Both the position numbers and the translations under genes were made by a program. From Winogradskyella algicola (GTDB taxonomy: Bacteria > Bacteroidota > Bacteroidia > Flavobacteriales > Flavobacteriaceae), in assembly GCF_005869935.1 (NCBI RefSeq), contig NZ_SZQF01000004.1, positions 186,001 to 250,000 of the forward strand: a DNA stretch of 64,000 nucleotides, given 5' to 3'. The notes under the pieces were generated by a model. The model was not told where the DNA came from and did no database searches. It was given only the letters and a program-made list of their open reading frames with translations. Shown here one piece after another: positions 1 to 7,277 of this stretch (positions within the stretch are counted from its first letter, which is position 1; every line of letters begins with the position of its first letter).

Positions 1-393
1 GACTAATTGATCTGTGGTGTATTCAGCTTCAAGGTGTAATGACTTATAGAGAGGAAGTCTATAGTAATTAAAAGCCCATAACATATGAAACGCAAAATAA
101 GCCAAGGATAAGGTTGCTAAAATGTCTAATAACCAGTTTTTGGTGTCCTTATAAATGCGTTTTCGGTTAATGATAATCCAGCGAATTATATAAATACAAG
201 CTAAAGTATAAAACACATCACCTACTGAAAATGGCAACCAACCAAAAGCATAACGCATTAATTTAGAGATAAAAACATAAACACCATTACTATAAAATTG
301 CTCAACAAATTCGGGGAATTGCTTTAAGATTTGAATAGCAACTATCTGAACAATCAAGAAAAGTGCAATGATGAGTTTTTTGTTTTTCAGCAT
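1..393 (-). CDS. DUF3810 family membrane protein (partial, C-terminus beyond the left edge)
   Basis: This is an open frame of 131 codons read leftwards from the ATG at 391-393 and cut by the window edge. The translation starts MLKNKKLIIALFLIVQ and has hydrophobic segments around residues 5-25, 40-70 and 90-110. It then reaches FNYYRLPLYKS, which I recognise as the conserved stretch of DUF3810 in Bacteroidota. Family function is unknown; it is a predicted inner-membrane protein. The gene is divergent from pepD, with 55 bp between the start codons. The family assignment is from memory of the motif; the open frame and start are directly visible. Confidence 0.75.
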   Translation of the reverse strand, partial: MLKNKKLIIALFLIVQIVAIQILKQFPEFVEQFYSNGVYVFISKLMRYAFGWLPFSVGDVFYTLACIYIIRWIIINRKRIYKDTKNWLLDILATLSLAYFAFHMLWAFNYYRLPLYKSLHLEAEYTTDQLV

Positions 394-425
394 GAATCAA
401 AAGTAAGAAATAGTTTTAGTTTGGT

Positions 426-433
426 TACTTTTG
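426..433 (+). promoter_or_regulatory. -7 box TACTTTTG upstream of pepD
   Basis: TACTTTTG fits the Bacteroidota sigma-A -7 consensus TAnnTTTG and lies 15 bp before the pepD start, so the leader would be very short. No TTG lies at the usual distance upstream, so only the -7 element is supported. Confidence 0.5.
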
Positions 434-448
434 TAAACAGTAAAAATA

Positions 449-1921
449 ATGAATATGAGTCAAGATATAAGAAGCCTTGAACCAAAGGCACTATGGAACA
501 AATTTGCAGATCTTAATGCAGTACCTCGTCCTTCAAAAAAGGAAGAACGTGTTATAAAGTTCATGAAGGATTTTGGTGAAAACTTAGGGTTAGAAACTAT
601 AGAAGATGAGGTTGGTAACGTCATCATCAGAAAGCCTGCAACAGCAGGAATGGAAGACCGAAAAGCTATAGTTATGCAATCGCATTTAGATATGGTGCAT
701 CAAAAAAATAACGATACGGTTTTTGATTTTGATACACAAGGTATCGATATGTACATAGATGGAGATTGGGTAAAGGCAAAAGGGACAACGCTTGGTGCAG
801 ATAACGGTCTTGGTGTTGCTACAATTATGGCCATTTTAGAAAGTGATAGTATTGCGCATCCTGCTTTAGAGGCTTTGTTTACCATAGATGAAGAAACTGG
901 TATGACTGGAGCCATGGGACTTAAAGGCGGTTTGCTTAATGGTGAAATACTATTGAATTTAGATACCGAAGAAGATGATGAAATTGGTGTTGGTTGTGCA
1001 GGTGGAGTAGATGTTACTGCTACTCGAACATACAATGAAGAGGAAACACCAGAGTTTAAAATTGGTTACACCATTGAAGTGAAAGGTTTGCAAGGAGGTC
1101 ACTCAGGTATGCAAATCCATGAAGGTTTAGGTAATGCAAACAAGTTAATGAACCGATTATTATTTGATAGTTTTGAAAACTATGGTTTACGTATTTCTGA
1201 AATTGATGGAGGTAGTTTACGTAATGCTATCCCAAGAGAAAGTAAAGCAGTTGTTGCTATTGATGCTGTTAACGAAGCAACTTTTGAAACTGAAATGAAA
1301 ACTTTGGCAGGTACCATTAAGCATGAATATAAAACCATGGAACCAGACTTAGAAATAAAAATTTCTAAATCTGAAACACCAGAAAAAATCATGGATTTAG
1401 GTGTGCAAGAAGGATTAACAAGAGCTTTATATGCTGCTTTAAATGGTGTTTATAGAATGAGTCCGGACATTAAAGATTTGGTAGAAACTTCTAATAATAT
1501 TGCCAGAGTTATTGTAAAAGATGGAGCAGTGAAAATTGGATGTTTGACGCGTAGTTCTGTAGAAAGTTCTAAATGGGATTTAGCTAATACACTTCGCGCA
1601 ACTTTTGAGTTAACAGGTTGTGAGGTTGAATTCTCAGGAAGTTATCCAGGTTGGGCACCAAATATGGATTCTGCTATTTTAAAAGTAATGGTGCCAATTT
1701 ACGAACGTCTTAATAATGGTGAAAAACCTCATGTAGCAGCTTGTCATGCAGGTTTGGAATGTGGTATTCTTGGACAAAATTATCCAGAAATGGACATGAT
1801 TAGTTTTGGGCCAAATATTAAAGGTGCTCACTCACCAGATGAACGTGCTCAGATTTCATCAGCACAGAAGTACTGGGAATTTGTTTTAGAGATTTTGAAA
1901 AATATTCCTAAGAAAGATTAA
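449..1921 (+). CDS. pepD: Aminoacyl-histidine dipeptidase (peptidase family M20C)
   Basis: The 490-residue protein is the usual length for PepD, a cytosolic di-zinc dipeptidase that cleaves Xaa-His and other dipeptides. Visible family features are SHLDMVH (His79 and Asp81), LGADNG (bridging Asp118) and the catalytic Glu pair in DEETGMTGA (Glu148/149). The dimerisation (lid) domain follows at about residues 205-385, and HAGLECG and FGPNIKGAHSPDE lie near the C-terminus. The first ATG is followed two codons later by another (MNMSQD); either is possible, and MSQD may be the true start. It is a monocistronic gene, followed by a repeat and a bidirectional terminator. Confidence 0.95.
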   Translation: MNMSQDIRSLEPKALWNKFADLNAVPRPSKKEERVIKFMKDFGENLGLETIEDEVGNVIIRKPATAGMEDRKAIVMQSHLDMVHQKNNDTVFDFDTQGIDMYIDGDWVKAKGTTLGADNGLGVATIMAILESDSIAHPALEALFTIDEETGMTGAMGLKGGLLNGEILLNLDTEEDDEIGVGCAGGVDVTATRTYNEEETPEFKIGYTIEVKGLQGGHSGMQIHEGLGNANKLMNRLLFDSFENYGLRISEIDGGSLRNAIPRESKAVVAIDAVNEATFETEMKTLAGTIKHEYKTMEPDLEIKISKSETPEKIMDLGVQEGLTRALYAALNGVYRMSPDIKDLVETSNNIARVIVKDGAVKIGCLTRSSVESSKWDLANTLRATFELTGCEVEFSGSYPGWAPNMDSAILKVMVPIYERLNNGEKPHVAACHAGLECGILGQNYPEMDMISFGPNIKGAHSPDERAQISSAQKYWEFVLEILKNIPKKD

Positions 1922-1929
1922 AATGTATT

Positions 1930-1984
1930 TGTCATGCTGAACTGTCACACTGAGCTTGTCGAAGTGTTGTTTCAGCATCTCATC
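1930..1984 (+). repeat. Interspersed intergenic repeat, family B, copy 1
   Basis: The unit runs TGTCATGCTGAACTGTCACA, then CTGAGCTTGTCGAAGTG, then TTTCAGCATCTCA. The same order of words recurs at 54409-54461. Its TGAGC..GTCGAAGTG core recurs in partial copies at 2013-2029, 50340-50356 and 62255-62271. It is non-coding and sits between convergent genes. Confidence 0.7.
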
Positions 1985-1999
1985 ATGGCTTATAAAAAC

Positions 2000-2048
2000 A
2001 AAAAGGCAACTACACTTCGACTACGCTCAGTGACCAGTTGCCTTTTTT
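2000..2048. terminator. Bidirectional terminator between pepD and the PPIase gene
   Basis: The arms AAAAAGGCAACT and AGTTGCCTTTTTT form a stem with a run of T on either strand. The loop contains an inverted partial copy of repeat family B (CACTTCGACTACGCTCA at 2013-2029). It serves pepD rightwards and the PPIase gene leftwards. Confidence 0.8.
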
Positions 2049-2068
2049 TATCTCTTATTATGGTTTAC

Positions 2069-3229
2069 TTATTCAGCAATACTTGCAATCTCTATATCAA
2101 AAACTAAGTTTGTTTTTGGTGGAATTAAAGGCGCTCTACCAGTATCTCCATAACCTAAATAGTAAGGTATAAATACTCTTGCTTTATCACCAACTTTCAT
2201 GTTTAGCATGGCTTCCCTAAAACCAGCAACTAAACTTGCAGTTTCATTATAAGGCATTGTAAAAGGTTTATACTGTCCTGCTTGCGCTTGTCTCTCGTCT
2301 AACTTACCATTTTTCTTAGCAACTTCTTCCCAAGTGGTCCAGAATAACTCTCCGTTTTCAAAATAACCAGCACAATCAATATTTACACGATCTGTAGACT
2401 TTGGTTGCACACCATCACTTTCGTGTGTGAAAATCATAGCCATTCCAGTAGGAGAATCTATACGACGACCATCCATAGATTCATTTTTCTTAAGCCATTC
2501 TTCTTTAGCTTTTTGAGCTAGTTCTTCAGCTTTTTTCTTGGCTTCAGCTTCTTGTTGTTTTCTTTTTTCTAACATTTTTGGCATTTCTTCTTCAAACACT
2601 TTTGGAGCATCAAAAAATTTAGCCTCTTTTCCTTTTCTTATGATGTTAAGCTTAGTAATAACAACATCTTCAACAGGCTTGTGATTTCTAGCTTGAGGAT
2701 TAATCACCTTTACATTAGAAATGGAGTCATGTACATCCATGCCTTCAATAACCTGTCCGAAAACAGCATGTCTGTTATCTAAACTTGGCCATTCTTTTTC
2801 CATAATAAAGAACTGACTTCCGTTGGCATCTCTACCAGGATTTGCCATTGATAAAACACCAGGCTTATCGTGCTTTAAATCTGGATGAAATTCATCCGGA
2901 AATTTATAACCAGGATCTCCCATTCCTGAAGCAGTAGGATCTCCACCTTGAATCATAAAATTGTTTACCACTCTGTGAAAAGTAATACTATCATAATAGC
3001 GTTTTCCTTTATATTCTTCTTTTACCATGGGATGATTACCTTCGGCTAAAGCGACAAAATTTGCTACTGTCACAGGTACTTTATCATAATGTAGTTTGGC
3101 AATCATTGTACCTTTATTGGTAACAAATTCAGCATAAAGTCCATCTTCTAAATTTGGATATTTCTCTTGGCAAGAGATATTTGCCAATACAACTAATATT
3201 ATAAACGTTGTAAGTGCTTTTTTAATCAT
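2069..3229 (-). CDS. Lipoprotein peptidylprolyl isomerase, cyclophilin-FKBP fusion
   Basis: The 386-residue protein has a lipoprotein signal (lipobox ANISC, Cys20), so it is probably anchored in the envelope. Residues about 30-190 form a cyclophilin domain, with FHRVVNNFMIQGGDPT and GSQFFI. A charged Lys/Glu-rich helix follows at about 210-250. Residues about 265-386 form an FKBP domain, with FRE.MLNMKVGDKARVFIP and GYGDTG. It therefore carries two unrelated prolyl isomerase folds in one chain. The gene overlaps the end of gldI by 8 bp and is the third gene of the nrnA-gldI operon, which suggests a shared role in folding exported proteins. Domain calls are firm; substrates are unknown. Confidence 0.9.
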   Translation of the reverse strand: MIKKALTTFIILVVLANISCQEKYPNLEDGLYAEFVTNKGTMIAKLHYDKVPVTVANFVALAEGNHPMVKEEYKGKRYYDSITFHRVVNNFMIQGGDPTASGMGDPGYKFPDEFHPDLKHDKPGVLSMANPGRDANGSQFFIMEKEWPSLDNRHAVFGQVIEGMDVHDSISNVKVINPQARNHKPVEDVVITKLNIIRKGKEAKFFDAPKVFEEEMPKMLEKRKQQEAEAKKKAEELAQKAKEEWLKKNESMDGRRIDSPTGMAMIFTHESDGVQPKSTDRVNIDCAGYFENGELFWTTWEEVAKKNGKLDERQAQAGQYKPFTMPYNETASLVAGFREAMLNMKVGDKARVFIPYYLGYGDTGRAPLIPPKTNLVFDIEIASIAE

Positions 3230-3755
3230 TTTCTTGGGTTATAGTTTTTAAAGTTACTTCGCAAATTAATGGAACATTTGTTCCTATTCTATTTTCATCA
3301 CCATAGTAGCCGTATGCTTTTTGTGATGGAAAGATAAACGTTATTTCATCTCCTGCAGTCATAAGTTTTAAACCTTCACGCAAACCAGTAAAAAGCTCTT
3401 GCTTATCCATTACATACGTTCTTTCTGCAGTTGTGTAGATTTCATTTCCGCTAAGGTCAGACACATTGTATTCAAAATTAATAATGTCGCCAAAATCTGG
3501 TTGAATAGTATCTTTTTCAGCTTTGGTATTGTAGTAGTACCAAAACCCACTTTCTGAGGCGATATAGTCTTTATCTGGATTATTTTTTATAATTGTTTGA
3601 ATAATCTCTTGCTCTTTTTCGTTTAGTTTTTTGTTGCGCTCTGCCGATTCTTTAAGGAAAGAACCAGACTGTACCGTTTCTGGCATTCTGGCTTCGGGCG
3701 ATTTACAACCCACCAAAATAAAAGCCGCAATTAGTATGTAGAGTAGGTGTTTCAT
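3222..3755 (-). CDS. gldI: Gliding motility-associated FKBP-type PPIase lipoprotein GldI
   Basis: The 177-residue lipoprotein (lipobox LVGC) has an FKBP domain over about residues 85-177, including GLREGLKLMTAGDEITFIFPS and AYGYYG. Length, signal and position after an nrnA-type gene fit GldI, which in Flavobacterium johnsoniae is needed for gliding and is thought to fold other Gld/T9SS proteins. The start ATG shares one base with the nrnA stop (TAATG), indicating translational coupling. No other gld gene is in the window, so gliding itself cannot be concluded. Confidence 0.85.
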   Translation of the reverse strand: MKHLLYILIAAFILVGCKSPEARMPETVQSGSFLKESAERNKKLNEKEQEIIQTIIKNNPDKDYIASESGFWYYYNTKAEKDTIQPDFGDIINFEYNVSDLSGNEIYTTAERTYVMDKQELFTGLREGLKLMTAGDEITFIFPSQKAYGYYGDENRIGTNVPLICEVTLKTITQEND

Positions 3756-4771
3756 TACTGGGACAATTCATTTTTATATTGTGGTAATATACTAATAAAT
3801 TTCTCAATCGTAGTTTCTAAGCTGTCTTCACTGCGTCCTCCAGCAGCATTAGTATGGCCTCCGCCATTAAAATGTGCTCTCGAAAATTCATTTACAGAAA
3901 ACGTTCCTTTACTGCGTAAAGATATTTTTACGATACCTTCTTGCTGATTTTCAATGAAGATTGCTGCAAATATGATATCCTTTAAAGATAATCCATAGTT
4001 AACAAAACCTTCGGTGTCGCCTTTTTTAAAGTTGAATTCATCCAATTCAGCTTGAGATAAAGTGATATACGCTGTGCGTAATTCTGGTATGACCTTTAAA
4101 TTTTGTAAGGCTCTACCTAAAAGTTGCAAACGACTATAACTATTAGTATCGTAGATGTTATTGTGAATATCTGAATTCTTAGCACCACGCTTCATTAAGT
4201 CGCCGATAACTTCATGTGTTCTACTTGTGGTTGACGGAAAACGAAATGAGCCAGTATCTGTCATAATGCCTGTGTATAAACAGGTTGCAATGGCACTATT
4301 TATTTTGTCTAAATCGCCTAACATTTCAATAAAGTTGTAAACCATTTCGCAGGTAGAAGACATACTCACATCGGAGTAGGTGTACTTTGCATAGTCATCG
4401 GGTTGCTGATGGTGATCTATCATAATTTTGGTAGCCGATGACTGTTCTAAAGGTAATGCCATATCACCAGCACGATGAAAAGCATTAAAGTCTAAAGTGA
4501 AAATAAGCTGCGCTTTGTTGATTAATGCTTCGCATTGTTCTTGCTGAGACTCAAAGATTAAAATGCTGTCATTTTCTGGTAACCACTTTAAAAAATCTGG
4601 ATAATCGTTAGGAGCAACAACGGTTACTTGATGATTATAGGCTTTTAAGTAATGATACAAGCCTAAGGTAGAACCCATAGCATCACCATCTGGATTTTTA
4701 TGTGGCACAATCACAATGTCTTGTGGTGTACTAAGTAGTGTTTTTAGTTCTGCAATTTGTGTTTTAATCAT
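3755..4771 (-). CDS. nrnA: DHH-family phosphoesterase, NrnA-like (nanoRNase / pAp phosphatase)
   Basis: Read from the ATG at 4769-4771 (MIKTQIAELKTLL) the protein has 338 residues, the family length. A longer frame from 4864 adds 31 residues without family character and runs into repeat-rich DNA, so I reject that start. The DHH domain shows HKNPDGDAMGS near the N-terminus and MIDHHQQPDDY; the DHHA1 domain ends with FNGGGHTNAAGG. NrnA enzymes degrade short RNAs and dephosphorylate 3'-phosphoadenosine 5'-phosphate in the cytosol. It is the first gene of the operon with gldI and the fused PPIase. Confidence 0.88.
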   Translation of the reverse strand: MIKTQIAELKTLLSTPQDIVIVPHKNPDGDAMGSTLGLYHYLKAYNHQVTVVAPNDYPDFLKWLPENDSILIFESQQEQCEALINKAQLIFTLDFNAFHRAGDMALPLEQSSATKIMIDHHQQPDDYAKYTYSDVSMSSTCEMVYNFIEMLGDLDKINSAIATCLYTGIMTDTGSFRFPSTTSRTHEVIGDLMKRGAKNSDIHNNIYDTNSYSRLQLLGRALQNLKVIPELRTAYITLSQAELDEFNFKKGDTEGFVNYGLSLKDIIFAAIFIENQQEGIVKISLRSKGTFSVNEFSRAHFNGGGHTNAAGGRSEDSLETTIEKFISILPQYKNELSQ

Positions 4772-4905
4772 AGGAAGCGAATTTACAATTTTTAGTGTTT
4801 TTGAAAACGTTTTTAATATGAAATTAAGAATCGTTCTTATTCCGCACTGTCCGACCGAGTGCATTCGAAGTGTGATGCAGAATCTAATAATAGTTTGTAG
4901 AATAG

Positions 4906-4925
4906 ATTCCTGCCTACGCAGGAAT
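4906..4925. repeat. Short palindromic repeat (ATTCCTGC-CTAC-GCAGGAAT)
   Basis: This is a perfect 8-bp inverted repeat around CTAC. A near copy, ATTCCTGT-TTTC-ACAGGAAT, lies at 62353-62372. It resembles a REP-type intergenic palindrome and has no T-run, so it is not a canonical terminator. Confidence 0.7.
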
Positions 4926-4935
4926 GATTGGCTAC

Positions 4936-5011
4936 GTCAGCTCGAGTGATTTTATGGTTAATTGGTTCTCGATACTATTTGCTCGCTCACTCACAAATCA
5001 CTCGAACTGAC
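4936..5011. repeat. Intergenic inverted repeat, family A
   Basis: The left arm GTCAGCTCGAGTGATTT (4936-4952) is complementary to AAATCACTCGAACTGAC (4995-5011) with one mismatch over 17 bp. The 42-bp loop carries GGTTCTCGATAC. The element lies between the divergent nrnA and ndk genes. Confidence 0.75.
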
Positions 5012-5040
5012 GATTGAGGTTTGATTCTAAAGCGTTGCGT

Positions 5041-5177
5041 CACTTCGAGTGATTCTGAGGTACGAAGAATTTTATCGAGAAGTATTATGAGCTAGAACTT
5101 TATCGAGAAGTTTTGTTATCTAAAAGGTTCTCGATACAAATTTTATTCCTATCGTCATAAAATTCACTCGAACTGAC
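5041..5177. repeat. Mosaic of family A fragments
   Basis: This stretch holds a partial arm (CACTTCGAGTGATTCTGAGG), two copies of TTTATCGAGAAGT (5071-5083 and 5099-5111), GGTTCTCGATACAAATTTT at 5126-5144, and a final TCACTCGAACTGAC at 5164-5177. The words are those of the 4936-5011 element, rearranged and partly inverted. With that element it fills the roughly 500-bp spacer between nrnA and ndk; no gene is seen there. Confidence 0.65.
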
Positions 5178-5230
5178 AAAAGACTTTGTTAATTAATCAT
5201 TAAACATTAGCCATTAATTATTGGCAAGGC

Positions 5231-5260
5231 TTGATAAATTAAAGAAATGCATTACTTTTG
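5231..5260 (+). promoter_or_regulatory. ndk promoter (TTG-N19-TACTTTTG)
   Basis: TTG at 5231-5233, a 19-bp spacer and TACTTTTG at 5253-5260 match the Bacteroidota housekeeping consensus exactly. It lies 21 bp before the chosen ndk ATG. Confidence 0.85.
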
Positions 5261-5281
5261 CACCCAATTAAAAAATTACAA

Positions 5282-5701
5282 ATGGCAACTAACAGAACAT
5301 TTACAATGTTAAAGCCAGATGCTGTTGAAAAAGGACACATTGGCGCAATATTAGAAAAAATTACAGCTTCAGGATTTAGAATCGTAGCAATGAAGTTAAC
5401 TCAAATGACAAAGGCAGATGCCGAGGAATTCTACGGAATCCATAAGGAGCGTCCATTTTTTGGTGAATTGGTTGAGTACATGACGCGTGGCCCAATCGTA
5501 GCAGCTATTTTAGAAAAAGACAACGCTGTTGAAGATTTTAGAACTTTAATTGGTGCTACAAATCCTGCGGATGCTGCAGAAGGTACTATCCGTAAAATGT
5601 ATGCTGATTCTATAAGTGAAAACGCGGTACATGGTAGTGATAGTGATGATAACGCTGCTATTGAAGGTGCGTTTCACTTCTCTGGTAGAGAGATGTTTTA
5701 A
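5282..5701 (+). CDS. ndk: Nucleoside-diphosphate kinase
   Basis: The 139-residue protein starts at [14 protein letters not shown]. It has the standard length and the active-site NAVHGSDS motif, with phospho-accepting His117. It transfers the terminal phosphate of ATP to other NDPs and dNDPs in the cytosol. A slightly longer frame begins at a TTG at 5258, but that codon lies inside the promoter -7 box, so the ATG at 5282 is chosen. A consensus promoter lies directly upstream and a strong terminator directly downstream: a monocistronic gene. Confidence 0.97.
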   Translation: MATNRTFTMLKPDAVEKGHIGAILEKITASGFRIVAMKLTQMTKADAEEFYGIHKERPFFGELVEYMTRGPIVAAILEKDNAVEDFRTLIGATNPADAAEGTIRKMYADSISENAVHGSDSDDNAAIEGAFHFSGREMF

Positions 5702-5725
5702 GACAAAACACTTTATATAAAATTG

Positions 5726-5757
5726 AAAAGACCGTCTGTAAGGATGGTCTTTTTTTT
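5726..5757 (+). terminator. ndk terminator
   Basis: AAAAGACC and GGTCTTTT arms, with a partly paired centre, are followed by an 8-T run, 25 bp after the ndk stop. Confidence 0.85.
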
Positions 5758-6091
5758 GGATTATAAAGAGAACAGTCTTGATGTAAGTTTCCCCATTTTC
5801 CCTATGATTCTGTCATAGTCGTAAGAGCTGTATCCCAGAACTTGGTTTGCGATGAGGAGTAACATTTTTTTATCGCTGAAAGTTTAATGACTATGACATA
5901 AATTAAACATATACTATTTATTCATCTATAATGGAATGGTAACCATAATTTTCTTATTGGGCTATGAATATTTATTTGTGTGCAAGTAAATTATTAATTC
6001 TTAACAGTTATTTTTTGACAAATTTTTTCTATCATCATAAGTAAAACTTTATGACTAATCATTCACTTAAAAAAAAGATGTTTATAAAACT
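5758..6091. other. Intergenic stretch without a convincing gene
   Basis: The stretch is AT-rich. A 34-codon minus-strand frame (5865-5761) is open but resembles nothing I know. The word CTATGA..TCATAG gives a weak palindrome near 5802-5818. It ends at the LytTR-type promoter of the next operon. Confidence 0.5.
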
Positions 6092-6162
6092 ACAATTCAT
6101 CATCAAAAACATACAATTCGGTAATTCGTATTTTTAAAAACAAGTGTTATTAAGGATATTTG
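6092..6162 (+). promoter_or_regulatory. LytTR-type tandem operator and activator-dependent promoter, copy 1
   Basis: ACAATTCAT (6092-6100), a 12-bp spacer and ACAATTCGG (6113-6121, continuing TAATTCG) form direct repeats with a 21-bp period. Exactly 33 bp further lies GATATTTG (6155-6162), one base off TAnnTTTG; no TTG is in the -33 position. The half-sites fit the published LytTR-domain consensus (W-M-M-GTT-N-R-K) except for A in place of the conserved G. Identical spacing is found at 48166-48096 and 55102-55032. It drives the operon that encodes a LytTR regulator, so autoregulation is inferred. Confidence 0.8.
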
Positions 6163-6213
6163 TTTCAACATTTTGGCATTACATCAAGTTCTGCTATAGA
6201 TATTTAAAACATT

Positions 6214-6636
6214 ATGAATACAATAGTAAAATTCGCAGTTATTATCATCATCAGCATCATATCTGCTCATATAAATGCACAAGAGGTTTTTAGCTTAACA
6301 GTACAAGTTGAAGACGTAGCCAATAATGACGGAAAAATGTTTATTGCAGTCTATGATTCAGAAACTGATTTTTTAGACAAATCCTACAAAGGTGTAATAA
6401 GTAGCATTACTAATAAAAGCTGTACTGTAACCTTTAAGGAGATACCAGAAGGCACTTATGCGGTTTCTATTTTTCATGATGAAAACGATAACGGAAAGTT
6501 AGATAGTAATTTTGTAGGTATTCCTAAAGAAGATTATGGTTGCTCTAACAATGCTAAGGGCTTTATGGGTCCACCGAAATGGAAAGATGCTAAATTTGAT
6601 TTAAAAACAAATAAAACAATAACCATAAGACTTTAA
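6214..6636 (+). CDS. Secreted DUF2141 domain protein
   Basis: The 140-residue protein has a signal peptide ending near HINAQ, then a single compact beta-rich domain typical of DUF2141. Markers are GKMFIAVYDS, an IPEGTYAVSIFHDENDNGKLD stretch and KGFMGPPKWKDAKF. Biochemical function is unknown; the acidic HDENDNGKLD loop could bind a metal (inference). It is first in the operon with the TPR, LytS, 2TM and LytTR genes, behind the LytTR-type promoter. A paralogue at 54576-54992 has the same domain and the same promoter type, so the two are probably co-regulated outputs of the circuit. Confidence 0.88.
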   Translation: MNTIVKFAVIIIISIISAHINAQEVFSLTVQVEDVANNDGKMFIAVYDSETDFLDKSYKGVISSITNKSCTVTFKEIPEGTYAVSIFHDENDNGKLDSNFVGIPKEDYGCSNNAKGFMGPPKWKDAKFDLKTNKTITIRL

Positions 6637-6638
6637 TT

Positions 6639-7262
6639 ATGAGAAAGGTAGTATTTATTGCAATAGTAGTCTTTACTGGGCTAACGCAAGCACAAACCAA
6701 TTTTGAAAAAGGAATGACTAAAGCCTTTGAACTTTGGGAGTCTGATAAATTGGATGAAGCCGAAAATATGTTTGAAAGAATAGCCAAAGCTGAAGAAGAC
6801 GAGTGGTTGCCCAACTATTATATCGCCCAGATAAACAGCTTAAAAAGTTGGGACGAAAAGGACGAAACCATACTAAAAGCACAATTAGGAAAAGCACAAG
6901 ATCATTTAGACATTGCAATGTCCAAGACGGAGAGCAATGCAGAATTGTTGGTAATGCAAGCTCAGGTATATACAAATTGGGTCGCCTACGACGGTGCAAC
7001 TTACGGAATGAAGTATGCTGGTAAGGTTGCCGAACTATATGCCAAAGCTGTAAAATTAGACCCAACAAATCCTAGAGCTGCCTTTTGTAAAGCAGATTGG
7101 GGAATGGGAAGCGCTAAATACTTTGGCCAGGATACAGAACCATTCTGCGGCGAAATTGAAGCGTCAATAAAACTATTTGATACCTTTAAGCCAGAGAGCG
7201 ATTTTCATCCTAATTGGGGAAAAGAACGAGCTAAAGAAGTATTAACAGTGTGTAAAGAATAA
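6639..7262 (+). CDS. Secreted tetratricopeptide-type protein
   Basis: The 207-residue protein begins with a signal peptide ending at TQAQ. The rest is alpha-helical, with TPR-like spacing (FELWESDKLDEAENMFERIAK and YAKAVKLDPTNPRAAF). The C-terminus is rich in Trp, Cys and Pro (CKADWGMGSAKYFG, FHPNWGKERAKE), a feature I recognise from short flavobacterial TPR proteins of unknown role. It starts 2 bp after the DUF2141 stop and precedes the kinase by 15 bp, so it belongs to the operon and may be a periplasmic partner of the sensor (inference). Confidence 0.8.
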   Translation: MRKVVFIAIVVFTGLTQAQTNFEKGMTKAFELWESDKLDEAENMFERIAKAEEDEWLPNYYIAQINSLKSWDEKDETILKAQLGKAQDHLDIAMSKTESNAELLVMQAQVYTNWVAYDGATYGMKYAGKVAELYAKAVKLDPTNPRAAFCKADWGMGSAKYFGQDTEPFCGEIEASIKLFDTFKPESDFHPNWGKERAKEVLTVCKE

Positions 7263-7277
7263 ATTATTTCAGATTTT

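Noticed and set aside
4772..4864. Longer N-terminus for the nrnA-type gene
   Set aside because: The 31 extra residues are unlike the family and lead into the repeat region; the ATG at 4769-4771 fits better.
5761..5865. A 34-codon minus-strand frame after ndk (MLLLIANQVLGYSSYDYD..)
   Set aside because: Reads like protein but is short, has stops just upstream and no recognised relative; may be a gene remnant or chance.
6718..7068. Minus-strand frame of 116 codons inside the TPR gene
   Set aside because: No signal, no family and fully inside a better supported gene.
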